DNA from: CAWCDJ01 sp963836015
Lineage (GTDB): Bacteria > Acidobacteriota > Terriglobia > Bryobacterales > Bryobacteraceae
DNA: 64,000 nucleotides
NCBI GenBank assembly: GCA_963836015.1
Contig: CAWIIF010000004.1
Span: forward strand, 930,001 to 994,000
Direction: 5' to 3'
Shown: piece after piece, positions 46,584 to 58,304 of the stretch
Layout: each line of letters begins with the position of its first letter
Numbering within the stretch: position 1 is the stretch's first letter
Made by a program: the position numbers and the translations under genes
The notes under the pieces: model-generated
The model's input: the letters and a program-made list of their open reading frames with translations, nothing else
Database searches by the model: none
What the model was told of the DNA's origin: nothing

Positions 46584-47730
46584 GCACCGAGATCCGACGC
46601 AGGTGGGCTGCCGAGGCGATGACCGCTTCCACCAGCGCGTCCACCTGGGCGGCGGTGTTGTCGCGGCCGAGGGAGAAGCGCATGCTGGCGCGGGCGCGGT
46701 CGGGCGAGAGACCGATGGCGGTCAGGACGTGGGACGGCGCGATGGCGCCGGAAGAGCAGGCGGCTCCGGTGGAGACGGCGAAGCCGCGCAGGTCGAGCGC
46801 GATGACCATGGCTTCGCCATCGATGCCGTCGAAGTAGATGTTGCTGGTGTTGGGCACGCGGTTCCAGCGCGAGCCGTTGATGCCGGTGGCGGGGATGCGG
46901 TCGAGCAGCCCATTCTCGAGACGGTCGCGGAGAGCGCCGAGACGCTCGGAATCGGCCGCCAGGCTGCGTGCCGCGAGGTCGGACGCCGCTCCGAAGGCGG
47001 CCGCGCCGGGGACGTTTTCGGTGCCGGGACGGCGGTCGCGCTCATGGTGCCCGCCGAACAGAACGGGCGCGAGGCGCGTCCCCTTGCGGACGTAGAGCGC
47101 GCCGATGCCTTTGGGGGCGTAGAGCTTGTGGCCGCTCATGCTGTAGAGGTCGACGCCCAGTGCGTCCACGTCGACCGGGATCTTGCCGAGCGCCTGCACT
47201 CCGTCGACATGCAGAATCACGCCGGCCTCGCGGGTGATGCGAGCGATTTCGGCGATGGGCTGGATGGTGCCGAGCTCGTTGTTGGCATGCATCACGGAGA
47301 CGAGCACGGTCTCGGGCCGCAGAGCGCGCCGCACATCGTCGGGGCTGACTATGCCGCTTGCGGGCACGCGCAGGCGGGTGAGGGCTATGCCTTCGCGCTC
47401 GAGCTCGACGCAAGTGGAGAGCACGGCGGGGTGCTCGATGGAGGTCGTGACGATGTGCTTCGCGGGCCGTTCGGCGGCACGGACGACTCCCTGGATGGCG
47501 AGGTTATCGGCTTCGGTTCCCCCGGCGGTGAAGACGATCTCGGCCGGGTTGGCATGGATCAGCGAGGCCACCTGGCGGCGGGCGGTTTCGAGGCGCTGCT
47601 TCGCGCCCTGCCCGAAATGGTGGATGCTGGAGGCGTTACCATACACTTGACCGAGACACGACACAACGGTCTCCAGGACCTCCGGAGCTACGGGTGTGGT
47701 GGCGTTGTGGTCAAAATAGAAATGCTGCAC
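46576..47730 (-). CDS. Cysteine desulfurase (NifS/IscS-like)
   Basis: A 384-residue PLP enzyme that releases sulfur from cysteine. Motifs: FYFDHNATTPVAPEVLETV at the N-terminus, GGTEADNLAIQG, SIEHPAVL, and the PLP lysine in SMSGHKLYAPKGIGALY near residue 205. The sulfur-carrying cysteine lies in STGAACSSGAIAPSHVL near 325. The GTG at 47730 was preferred: it is preceded by GGGG and starts exactly before the conserved motif, while an ATG at 47760 would overlap the divergent gene. It overlaps mnmA. It may also serve Fe-S assembly, but no scaffold gene is nearby. Confidence 0.94.
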   Translation of the reverse strand: MQHFYFDHNATTPVAPEVLETVVSCLGQVYGNASSIHHFGQGAKQRLETARRQVASLIHANPAEIVFTAGGTEADNLAIQGVVRAAERPAKHIVTTSIEHPAVLSTCVELEREGIALTRLRVPASGIVSPDDVRRALRPETVLVSVMHANNELGTIQPIAEIARITREAGVILHVDGVQALGKIPVDVDALGVDLYSMSGHKLYAPKGIGALYVRKGTRLAPVLFGGHHERDRRPGTENVPGAAAFGAASDLAARSLAADSERLGALRDRLENGLLDRIPATGINGSRWNRVPNTSNIYFDGIDGEAMVIALDLRGFAVSTGAACSSGAIAPSHVLTAIGLSPDRARASMRFSLGRDNTAAQVDALVEAVIASAAHLRRISVHA

Positions 47731-47747
47731 GTAACCCCATTTTACCA

Positions 47748-48539
47748 ATGGCCAGACCAATTCTAACCCTCACCACCGATTTCGGACTTACGGACCACTA
47801 CGTGGCCGCCATGAAAGGCGTGATTCTGGGGATCTGCCCGCTGGCGCAGATCGTGGACGTGACGCACCAGGTGAGTCCGTTCGAGATTACGGAAGGCGCG
47901 TACACGATCGCGCAGGCGTGGCGGTGCTTTCCGAAAAAGACGGTGCACGTAGTGGTGGTGGATCCGGGAGTGGGGACGGCGCGGCGTCCGATTCTGATGG
48001 AGGCGGGCGGGCAGTATTTCATTGCGCCGGACAACGGTGTGCTCTCGATGATCTACAACACGGAGGAGCACAAGATCCGGCTGATCTCGAACGAGCGGTG
48101 GTTCCGCAAGCCGGTGAGCCGGACGTTTCACGGGCGGGACATCTTCGCGCCGGCGGCGGCGCACCTGGCGGCGGGCGCGAAACCGGCGGAATTCGGCAGG
48201 CTGATCGAGGACTACCTGCGCCCGGCGTTCGGCAAACCGCGGCGGGCTGGGAAGCGCACCTGGAACGGCCAGATTTTGAAGATCGACCATTTCGGGAATC
48301 TGATCACCAATTTCCATGTCGCCGATTTTCCCGATCTGGAGAGGCGCGATTTCCGCTTGGCGGTGGGGCCGAACGAATTGACGGTGCTCGCGCGCAGTTA
48401 CGCCGAGACGAGCCCCGGAGAGCTGTTCGTCATCCTGGGGAGCTCGGGGTATTACGAGGTTTCGATCAGCCAGGGCTCGGCCGCGAAACAGGTCGGGTGC
48501 GCGGCGGGCGGGCCGGTGGATCTGACGCTGGTGTCGTAA
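47748..48539 (+). CDS. SAM hydroxide adenosyltransferase (DUF62 family)
   Basis: A 263-residue protein of the fluorinase/chlorinase-like fold. It has the N-terminal TLTTDFGLTDHYVAAMKGVI and the family motifs VVVVDPGVG, FIAPDNGVLS and the HFGNLITN segment near 185. These enzymes split S-adenosylmethionine with water to adenosine and methionine; true fluorinases need residues not seen here. The ATG at 47748 is only 17 bp from the divergent desulfurase start, leaving little room for two promoters. Confidence 0.93.
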   Translation: MARPILTLTTDFGLTDHYVAAMKGVILGICPLAQIVDVTHQVSPFEITEGAYTIAQAWRCFPKKTVHVVVVDPGVGTARRPILMEAGGQYFIAPDNGVLSMIYNTEEHKIRLISNERWFRKPVSRTFHGRDIFAPAAAHLAAGAKPAEFGRLIEDYLRPAFGKPRRAGKRTWNGQILKIDHFGNLITNFHVADFPDLERRDFRLAVGPNELTVLARSYAETSPGELFVILGSSGYYEVSISQGSAAKQVGCAAGGPVDLTLVS

Positions 48540-48542
48540 ACG

Positions 48543-48602
48543 ATTCTAGCAGACATTCTAGTAGATAGTAGGCGGATCTTGTACTAGACTGTCTTCTAGT
48601 CG
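48543..48602 (+). promoter_or_regulatory. Candidate PadR operator array with four CTAG cores
   Basis: CTAG occurs at 48546, 48558, 48584 and 48596. The first and second, and the third and fourth, are 12 bp apart, a little over one helical turn, and the pairs lie 26 bp apart. CTAG is normally rare in bacterial DNA. The array ends a few bases before the padR start, a common site for autoregulation by PadR dimers. No -10/-35 was assigned. Confidence 0.55.
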
Positions 48603-48605
48603 CAA

Positions 48606-48950
48606 ATGCCAAAGAACGCCGGCGAAAATCGAATCGAGCTGCTCCAGGGGACGCTCGATATGCTCATCCTGCGGACTCTGCAATGGGGACCGCAGCACGG
48701 GCACGGCGTCGGCCAGGCCATCCGCCAGAGCTCGGCGGACCTGCTGCTGATCGAGCGCGGATCGCTTTATCCCGCGCTGCACCGGCTGGAAGCCAAGGGG
48801 CTGATCGAGTCGGAGTGGAAGGCTTCGGATCTGAACCGGCGCGCGAAGTATTACCGGCTGACCGCGGCGGGTCGCGAGCAGCTGGCGGCTGAGCAATCGA
48901 AGTGGAAGGTGATGGTCAAAGCGATCGCCCGGGTGATGCGTCCAGCGTAA
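48606..48950 (+). CDS. PadR-family transcriptional regulator
   Basis: A 114-residue winged helix-turn-helix protein. Family signature: LLQGTLDMLILRTLQWGPQHG at residues 12-32, then RGSLYPALHRLEAKGLIESEW and YYRLTAAGREQLAAE. It follows the CTAG operator-like array and precedes the orphan permease by 10 bp. PadR genes directly upstream of ADOP permeases are a recurrent arrangement in Acidobacteriota; the regulator probably represses itself and the permease. Confidence 0.94.
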   Translation: MPKNAGENRIELLQGTLDMLILRTLQWGPQHGHGVGQAIRQSSADLLLIERGSLYPALHRLEAKGLIESEWKASDLNRRAKYYRLTAAGREQLAAEQSKWKVMVKAIARVMRPA

Positions 48951-48960
48951 GGGGGGAGCA

Positions 48961-51606
48961 ATGCCGCGTTGGGACTTTTGGCGGCGGAATCGCCGCGAGA
49001 CCGATCTCGACGATGAGATCGCCTACGACCTGGCGCTCGATGCCGAGGAGCGAATTCGGTCAGGGGCCACCCGCCAGGAAGCCGAACAGGCGAGCCGCCG
49101 CGATTTCGGGAATGTGCCGCTACTGATGGAGGGCATTCGCGAGATGTGGGGCTGGGCCTGGCTCGAACGGCTCGGCCGCGATGTTCGATTCGCGTGGCGC
49201 ACTTTGCGCCGGAGCCCGCTGTTCGCCGCCATGGCCGTGCTGTCGCTGGCGCTGGGGATCGGCGCAAACGCGACCATCTTCAGCGTGATCAACGCGATTC
49301 TCTTTCGGCCTTTACCGGGGGTGGAGCGCGGCGGGGAACTGGTCTCGCTCAACGAGAATGTGGGCGGCAACACCCTCCCTCTGGTCTCCTATCCCGACTA
49401 CCGCGATTTTCGCGATCGCAATTCCGTGCTTACGGGCATGGCTGCGATCGGTTTTGTTCCGGCGAGCGTGGGGCAAAAGGGCAATGCCGAGCGGATGTGG
49501 GGCTACATAGTGACCGGGAACTACTTCGAGTTGCTGGGGGTGAAACCGTGTGCCGGCCGCCTGCTACGGCGTGAGGACGACGAGGTGTGCGGAGGCCATC
49601 CGGTGATGCTGTTGAGCTACGCCGGCTGGCAAAAGCATTTTGGAGGAGATCCCAATATCGTCGGCGCCAAGGTTCAGGTCAACGGCCGGGAGTTCACCGT
49701 GCTGGGCATCACGCCCAAAGGGTTTTTCGGCACTGAGCTCTTCTTTTCGCCGGACGTTTTCTTCTCCATGTCCATGGAGAAAGAGTTGGGGGGCGGCGGC
49801 GGCCATCTGGACCAGCGGTCCATCCGCAGCTTCTTCGCGGTGGGGCGCTTGAAGCCGGGCATCGGAATGGCGCGGGCTGAAGCGGCTCTCAACGGTATCG
49901 GACACCAACTGGCAGGGGAGTATCCACAGGACGACGGTGGCATGCAGGTCAAGCTGACGCCTCCGGGCTTGGCGGGAGCGTTCCTGCGGGATCCCATTAT
50001 CGGGTTCGTGGCTGCCATGTTCGGCGTTTCCTGCCTGGTGTTACTGGTAGCCTGCACCAACCTGGCCAGCATGCTGCTTGCACGCGCGGCGGACCGGCGG
50101 AAGGAAACGGCGATCCGGCTGGCCATCGGCGCCGGACGGGGCGTGCTGATCCGGCAGTTGCTGACCGAAAATCTCATGGTCGCCCTGCTGGGAGGCGCCG
50201 GCGGGGCGCTGCTGGCGGCGTGGATCACGAGCGCGCTAGGCGCCTGGCATCCTCCGGTGGATATCCCGGTGGTGGTGAACGCGTCCGTGGATTTGCGCGT
50301 GTTCCTCTTCGCGCTGGCGGTCTCTACGGTCACCGCCCTCCTGTTCGGTCTGCTCCCGGCTTTTCAGGCGACGAAAACGGACCTGGTCCCGGCACTGAAG
50401 AACGAAGCCGCCACGCCGGGATTGCGCTACTGGCATCTGCGCGATTACATGGTCGCGGCGCAGGTCTGCCTGTCGGTGCTGCTGCTTTTCTGTTCGGTGC
50501 TGGTGGTGAAGAGCCTGCGGCGGTCGCTCGACGCGCCCATCGGCTTCCAGCCGAGGGGCCTCGCTACGGTCTCCTTCGATCTGAACATGCAAGGCTACGA
50601 CGAACCGCGCGGCCGCGAGTTCCAGCGGCGACTTCTGGATCAGATCCGCCAACTGCCGGGAATCGAATCGGCCGCGCTTGTCCATAATCTCCCGCTGACC
50701 CTGGGCGTTACCTGGAGCGCGATCTATGTCGAAGGCAAACCGGTTCCCAAGCGCGCTGCCGACGTTCCGAGCGCTTACTTCTTTGCGGTCAGCCCCGATT
50801 ACTTCCGCACCATGCGGACGCGCTTAATTGCCGGCCGCGACTTCGACGACCGGGACAGGCAGGACGGCCGTCCGGTGGCCATTGTGAACCGCGCATTCGC
50901 GGCGAAACTGCTGGACGGAGGCGATCCGCTGGGGCGGCGCTTCACCACCGGCCCCAAAGAAAGGCCGCTCGAGATCGTGGGGGTCGCGGAGACCGGCAAA
51001 TACTACAATCTCAACGAACGGGGCTCGGCGGCGTTCTGGACGCCGCTCGAACTTTCGTGTGACGCCAGCGCTTCGCTGGTGGCGCGCACGCCGATGACTC
51101 CCCCCGAGTCCGTCCTGCCGTCGATCCGGCGAGCGGTACGCGAGATCGACCCCTCCATCGCGCTATTCGCCGCGGGCAGCATGGAGGATCAACTCTCGTG
51201 GACCTTCTTCGCGGCGCGCACGGCCGCGGTGATGCTGAGCGCCTTTGGGCTGCTGGCACTGGTGCTTTCCGCCACGGGAATTTACGGCGTGATGGCCTAC
51301 TCCGTCTCGCGCCGGACCCGCGAAATCGGCATCCGCATGGCGATCGGCGCGACCCAGGCGCAGATGCTGGCGTCGGTGGCCCGCAGCGCCGCCACTCTGA
51401 TTGGCGCCGGTCTCATTCTCGGCCTCGGGACGGCCTTAGCCGCGGGGCGGCTGTTGGAGCGAATACTTTATGGCGTGAAGCCCAGCGATCCGCTGACCTT
51501 CGCGATCGTCTTCGCTCTAATGCTCGGGATCGGCGCGGCCGCCACGTATCTGCCGGCGCGGCGGGCGACTCGCATCGATCCCATGCAGGCGCTGCGGCAG
51601 GAATAG
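48961..51606 (+). CDS. MacB/FtsX-type ABC permease (acidobacterial duplicated orphan permease)
   Basis: An 881-residue protein. Unlike the copy at 6793 it carries the family's cytoplasmic N-terminal region (ETDLDDEIAYDLALDAEERI, about 10-70), then a membrane helix (MAVLSLALGIGANATIFSVI) and a periplasmic MacB domain. Two FtsX units follow, with RKETAIRLAIGAGRGVLIRQ and TREIGIRMAIGATQAQMLAS. GGGGAG precedes the ATG. No ATP-binding subunit is encoded nearby. It forms a unit with PadR. Function of the family is not settled; export or envelope-stress roles are presumed. Confidence 0.93.
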   Translation: MPRWDFWRRNRRETDLDDEIAYDLALDAEERIRSGATRQEAEQASRRDFGNVPLLMEGIREMWGWAWLERLGRDVRFAWRTLRRSPLFAAMAVLSLALGIGANATIFSVINAILFRPLPGVERGGELVSLNENVGGNTLPLVSYPDYRDFRDRNSVLTGMAAIGFVPASVGQKGNAERMWGYIVTGNYFELLGVKPCAGRLLRREDDEVCGGHPVMLLSYAGWQKHFGGDPNIVGAKVQVNGREFTVLGITPKGFFGTELFFSPDVFFSMSMEKELGGGGGHLDQRSIRSFFAVGRLKPGIGMARAEAALNGIGHQLAGEYPQDDGGMQVKLTPPGLAGAFLRDPIIGFVAAMFGVSCLVLLVACTNLASMLLARAADRRKETAIRLAIGAGRGVLIRQLLTENLMVALLGGAGGALLAAWITSALGAWHPPVDIPVVVNASVDLRVFLFALAVSTVTALLFGLLPAFQATKTDLVPALKNEAATPGLRYWHLRDYMVAAQVCLSVLLLFCSVLVVKSLRRSLDAPIGFQPRGLATVSFDLNMQGYDEPRGREFQRRLLDQIRQLPGIESAALVHNLPLTLGVTWSAIYVEGKPVPKRAADVPSAYFFAVSPDYFRTMRTRLIAGRDFDDRDRQDGRPVAIVNRAFAAKLLDGGDPLGRRFTTGPKERPLEIVGVAETGKYYNLNERGSAAFWTPLELSCDASASLVARTPMTPPESVLPSIRRAVREIDPSIALFAAGSMEDQLSWTFFAARTAAVMLSAFGLLALVLSATGIYGVMAYSVSRRTREIGIRMAIGATQAQMLASVARSAATLIGAGLILGLGTALAAGRLLERILYGVKPSDPLTFAIVFALMLGIGAAATYLPARRATRIDPMQALRQE

Positions 51607-51625
51607 CGGCGGCTATAAGCATCTT

Positions 51626-51712
51626 CTCGCAAAGGGGCAAACCGGGTACAGGCACGAGTTTCGCAAGTGCGGCGAAAGTCGTGCCAGTCCCCGCTTTGCG
51701 GCGTCGCGAAAG
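51626..51712 (-). repeat. Palindromic intergenic repeat, copy R5
   Basis: Inverse orientation to R1. ACGAGTTTCGCAAGTGCGGC followed by GAAAGTCGT is the inner hairpin, with GGTACAGGC and GCCAGTCCCC as outer arms. It follows the permease stop by about 20 bp, which fits a terminator. Confidence 0.85.
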
Positions 51713-51831
51713 GAGTAAGTAGGCGAGTAACTGTACGAAAAATGACTTATCCGGCCATCAGGAACCTCCCCTTTGACGCCGATCGGATTTTGGGGTAAGT
51801 TTCTTCAAAATCCGGTAATTGGGGGTGAGCG

Positions 51832-55353
<3,522 letters not shown>

Positions 55354-55359
55354 ACGGGG

Positions 55360-55446
55360 CTGCGCAAAAGGGCAAAACGGGGACAGGCACGAGTTTCGCA
55401 AGTGCGGCGAAAGTCGTGCCAGTCCCCGTTTTGCGCTGTTTTGCGG
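55360..55446 (-). repeat. Palindromic intergenic repeat, copy R6
   Basis: It fills the space between the receptor stop (55353) and the kinase stop (55448), two converging genes. Outer arms AAAACGGGGACAGGC/GCCAGTCCCCGTTTT are nearly perfect, so the hairpin is the longest of the family and could terminate both transcripts. Confidence 0.88.
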
Positions 55447-55447
55447 A

Positions 55448-58222
55448 TTATTGCCGAACGAGGGTGGCGCGGAGGACTTCCAGCAGATCGACGAACGGAA
55501 ATGGCTTCCGAATGAAGGCGTTGACGGGGTGCGCGCCGAGCGAGGGCACGACCATCTCGCGGCTGTAGGCACTGGTGAGGATCAACTTGATGTCCGGGCG
55601 AATGCGCCGGGCCTCGGCCATAACGTCACGGCTGGAACTTCCGGCGATGGTCGCGTCGAGCAGGATCACATCGATCCGGTCGCGATGCGTGCGGAGCAGG
55701 TCGATGGCGGCGAATCCGTCGCCGGCCTCGATCACGGAGAAGCCTCTCTTCGCGAGCAGCTTCGAGAGGGAGGCGCAGAGCATCTGTTCGTCTTCGACCA
55801 GGAGTACGGTTCCGGCGACGCTCGATGCCGGTCCGGCGGCAGCGGGGCGCGCCACCGCCGGCGGATCCGCCGGCCTGTCGTCGCAGGGGAGAAGAACCTG
55901 AAACGTGGTCCCCTCGCCGGTCGCGCTAGTCAGGTGGATCCAGCCGCCGTGGGCGCGGACAATCCCCTGCACGACGGCCATGCCCAGGCCGCGGCCCGCG
56001 AATTTGGTGGTAAAGAAGGGCTCGAAGATCCGCGCTTTCTCTTCGTCGGTCATTCCGCAGCCGGTATCCGACACCTCGAGGCGGAGCGACTCGCCGCCGG
56101 GCGCGAGCGAGGTGGCGACACGGATGACGCCGTGGCGGTCGCCGATCGCTTCCGATGCGTTGATGATCAGGTTCATCACGATTTGCCGGAGCTGCGCGCG
56201 GTTGCCGCGCACGGCGGGAAGGTTCAAGGGGAGGTCGGTTTCGAGGGCCGCGTGCTTGGAGACCGAGACCTTGAAGAGCTCCAGCATCTCTTCCACAAGC
56301 TGCGACAGGTCCACCGGTCCGAGCTCGGCCTTGTCCTGGCCGGAATAGATCATCAGCTCGCGGACGATTTCGGAGGCCCGGACGGCGACCGCCTTGATTC
56401 GCCCGATTTGTTCCGCGGGAGGCGCGCCGGCCGGCAGGTCGGCCTCGGCCAGCTCCGCTTCCACGAGGATGCTGCCCAACAGGTTATTGAAGTCGTGGGC
56501 GATACCGGCGCTCAGCACGCCCAGGCTCTCCAGCTTCTGTCTCTCGAAGTCTTCCGCCTGCGTGCGGCGCAAATCGGTGATGTCGACGTCCGAACCGATA
56601 TAGCCCGCAAAGACGCCTCCAGGCGCAAAGCGCGGGACGCCGCTGCACAAGACCCAGCGATACTCCCCGTCGGCGCGGCGCAGCCGGTACTCGATGTGAA
56701 AGTTCTCGCGGGCGTCGAACGAGGAGCAGTAGCTTGCGAAGCAGCGGTCCAGGTCCTCGGGATGGACGCTTTCGACCCAGCCGTTATTCAACTCCTGTTC
56801 CAAGGCGCGGCCTACGTAGTCGAGCCAGGTTTTGTTGAAGAAGGTGAGGACCTTGTCCGGTCCGGCGACCCAGATCATGACGGGGGCGGTGTCGGCCATA
56901 TTGCGGAAGCGCTCTTCACTTTCGAGAAGGGCGGCTTCGGCCAGCTTGCGCTCGGTGATATCGAGAGTGATGCCCGCGGTGCGGACGGGGCGGCCGGCGT
57001 CGTCGAGGTACACTCTTCCGTTGGCGAGGAGCCAGTGCACGTCTCCGTTCGGCGCCACGACTCGGTATTCGACGTCCCAGGGGTGCATCCGCTCGACGCT
57101 CGCGCGCACGGCTGCCTCGATCCGCCCGCGGTCATCGGGATGGACCAAGTTCAGCCATTGCGGGTAAGTGAGCGGGGGATGATCCGGCGGGAGGCCGTGC
57201 AGCCGGGCGTATTCCGCGGAAATCTCGATCTGGTTGAAGCGCAGGTCGCTCTCCCAAGCTCCCAGGTGCGCGGCGCTCTGGGTGAGCGCAAGGCTCCGCT
57301 GGCTATCGCGGAGAGCGAGTTCGGCCTGCTGGCGTTCGGCTGCAAACGCGACATGCGTAGCGATGGTTTGGGCCACGCACAGCTCCTCCGGGGGGAAGTC
57401 GCCCGGCCGGTCGTGGTACAGGACGAATTTTCCGATCAGGCCGTTTTTTCCCAGCAGGGGAATGAAAGCGATGGCCCGAATGCCTTCCCTCACAAACACG
57501 CTCCGGTACGAGGAGAGCGAGGGGTCTTCGAGCACATCAGCGACAACCAGCGGCTCAGCATCGAGGCTGCCGCGGCTCCATGGCGTGTGGCCTTCGACGG
57601 CTGCGCGGTACTCGGAGGATAGGCGGGTCCAGGCCTTGAACCGCAGTACGCCGTCGTCGTCGAAGGTCAGCACGGCGGCCCGGTCGGCTCCCAGCACGCG
57701 TACCAGGCCTTCCGCCGCGGCGCGGTAGATCTCGGCGGCATCCCGGGCGCGGCCGACGCCGCCCGCCAGCTCGAAGAGCAGCTGCAGCTGGTCGCAACGG
57801 CTCTGGAGAACGCGTTCGCGGTCGCGGACGACCATCTCCTTTTTCCGGGTATCGGTAATGTCCCGTACGATCGCAACGATGCCGTTATCCGCGGGATATG
57901 CGTCGCACTCGAGCCATCGATCCATGAGCGCGTTGTATTCCTCAAAATGCCGGTGCGCGCGTTCGGCGGCGACGCGATGAAACTCGTTGTAGAAGGTGCC
58001 GCCGACGGCTCGCGGAAACATTTCCCATAGGACATTTCCGAGAACCTCCGTGGCGGCCTTATCGGAAAGGGCCAGGGCTGCCTGATTGACGTAAACGACC
58101 CGCCAATCGCGGTCCAGAGTGATCACGGCTTCGTGGATACGATCCAGAAAGCACTCGAGTGGCGGCGGCTGCGGCGGAACCGGACCGTTCGCGGCCCCGA
58201 GCGCCGAATCGGGCGAAGCCAT
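55448..58222 (-). CDS. Hybrid sensor histidine kinase (PAS-GAF-PAS-PAS-kinase-receiver)
   Basis: A 924-residue cytoplasmic protein. PAS near 20-130 (LDRIHEAVITLDRDWRVVYV), GAF near 150-300, two PAS domains near 315-570 (LDITERK and DITDLRR ends). The kinase core has the phospho-acceptor histidine in GIAHDFNNLLGS near 590, the N box LIINASEAIG, the G1 box VSDTGCGM and the G2 box GRGLGMAVVQGI. A C-terminal receiver (VLLVEDEQMLCASLS; phospho-acceptor Asp in ILLDATIAG) follows, ending with the switch lysine in FIRKPFP. All catalytic residues are present. With no membrane segment it senses an internal signal. The minus-strand gene at 58305, upstream, encodes a degenerate relative. Confidence 0.95.
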   Translation of the reverse strand: MASPDSALGAANGPVPPQPPPLECFLDRIHEAVITLDRDWRVVYVNQAALALSDKAATEVLGNVLWEMFPRAVGGTFYNEFHRVAAERAHRHFEEYNALMDRWLECDAYPADNGIVAIVRDITDTRKKEMVVRDRERVLQSRCDQLQLLFELAGGVGRARDAAEIYRAAAEGLVRVLGADRAAVLTFDDDGVLRFKAWTRLSSEYRAAVEGHTPWSRGSLDAEPLVVADVLEDPSLSSYRSVFVREGIRAIAFIPLLGKNGLIGKFVLYHDRPGDFPPEELCVAQTIATHVAFAAERQQAELALRDSQRSLALTQSAAHLGAWESDLRFNQIEISAEYARLHGLPPDHPPLTYPQWLNLVHPDDRGRIEAAVRASVERMHPWDVEYRVVAPNGDVHWLLANGRVYLDDAGRPVRTAGITLDITERKLAEAALLESEERFRNMADTAPVMIWVAGPDKVLTFFNKTWLDYVGRALEQELNNGWVESVHPEDLDRCFASYCSSFDARENFHIEYRLRRADGEYRWVLCSGVPRFAPGGVFAGYIGSDVDITDLRRTQAEDFERQKLESLGVLSAGIAHDFNNLLGSILVEAELAEADLPAGAPPAEQIGRIKAVAVRASEIVRELMIYSGQDKAELGPVDLSQLVEEMLELFKVSVSKHAALETDLPLNLPAVRGNRAQLRQIVMNLIINASEAIGDRHGVIRVATSLAPGGESLRLEVSDTGCGMTDEEKARIFEPFFTTKFAGRGLGMAVVQGIVRAHGGWIHLTSATGEGTTFQVLLPCDDRPADPPAVARPAAAGPASSVAGTVLLVEDEQMLCASLSKLLAKRGFSVIEAGDGFAAIDLLRTHRDRIDVILLDATIAGSSSRDVMAEARRIRPDIKLILTSAYSREMVVPSLGAHPVNAFIRKPFPFVDLLEVLRATLVRQ

Positions 58223-58304
58223 AGTCGCGGTCCACTATGCCAGACTCCCGCTCGAAGCGCAAATTTGTTTGGTCAATTCAATACAAGCGCGGGAAGGCTC
58301 GCGG

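Noticed and set aside
47760..47763. ATG start at 47760 for the cysteine desulfurase
   Set aside because: It would overlap the divergent gene and add ten residues not seen in the family; the GTG at 47730 fits better.
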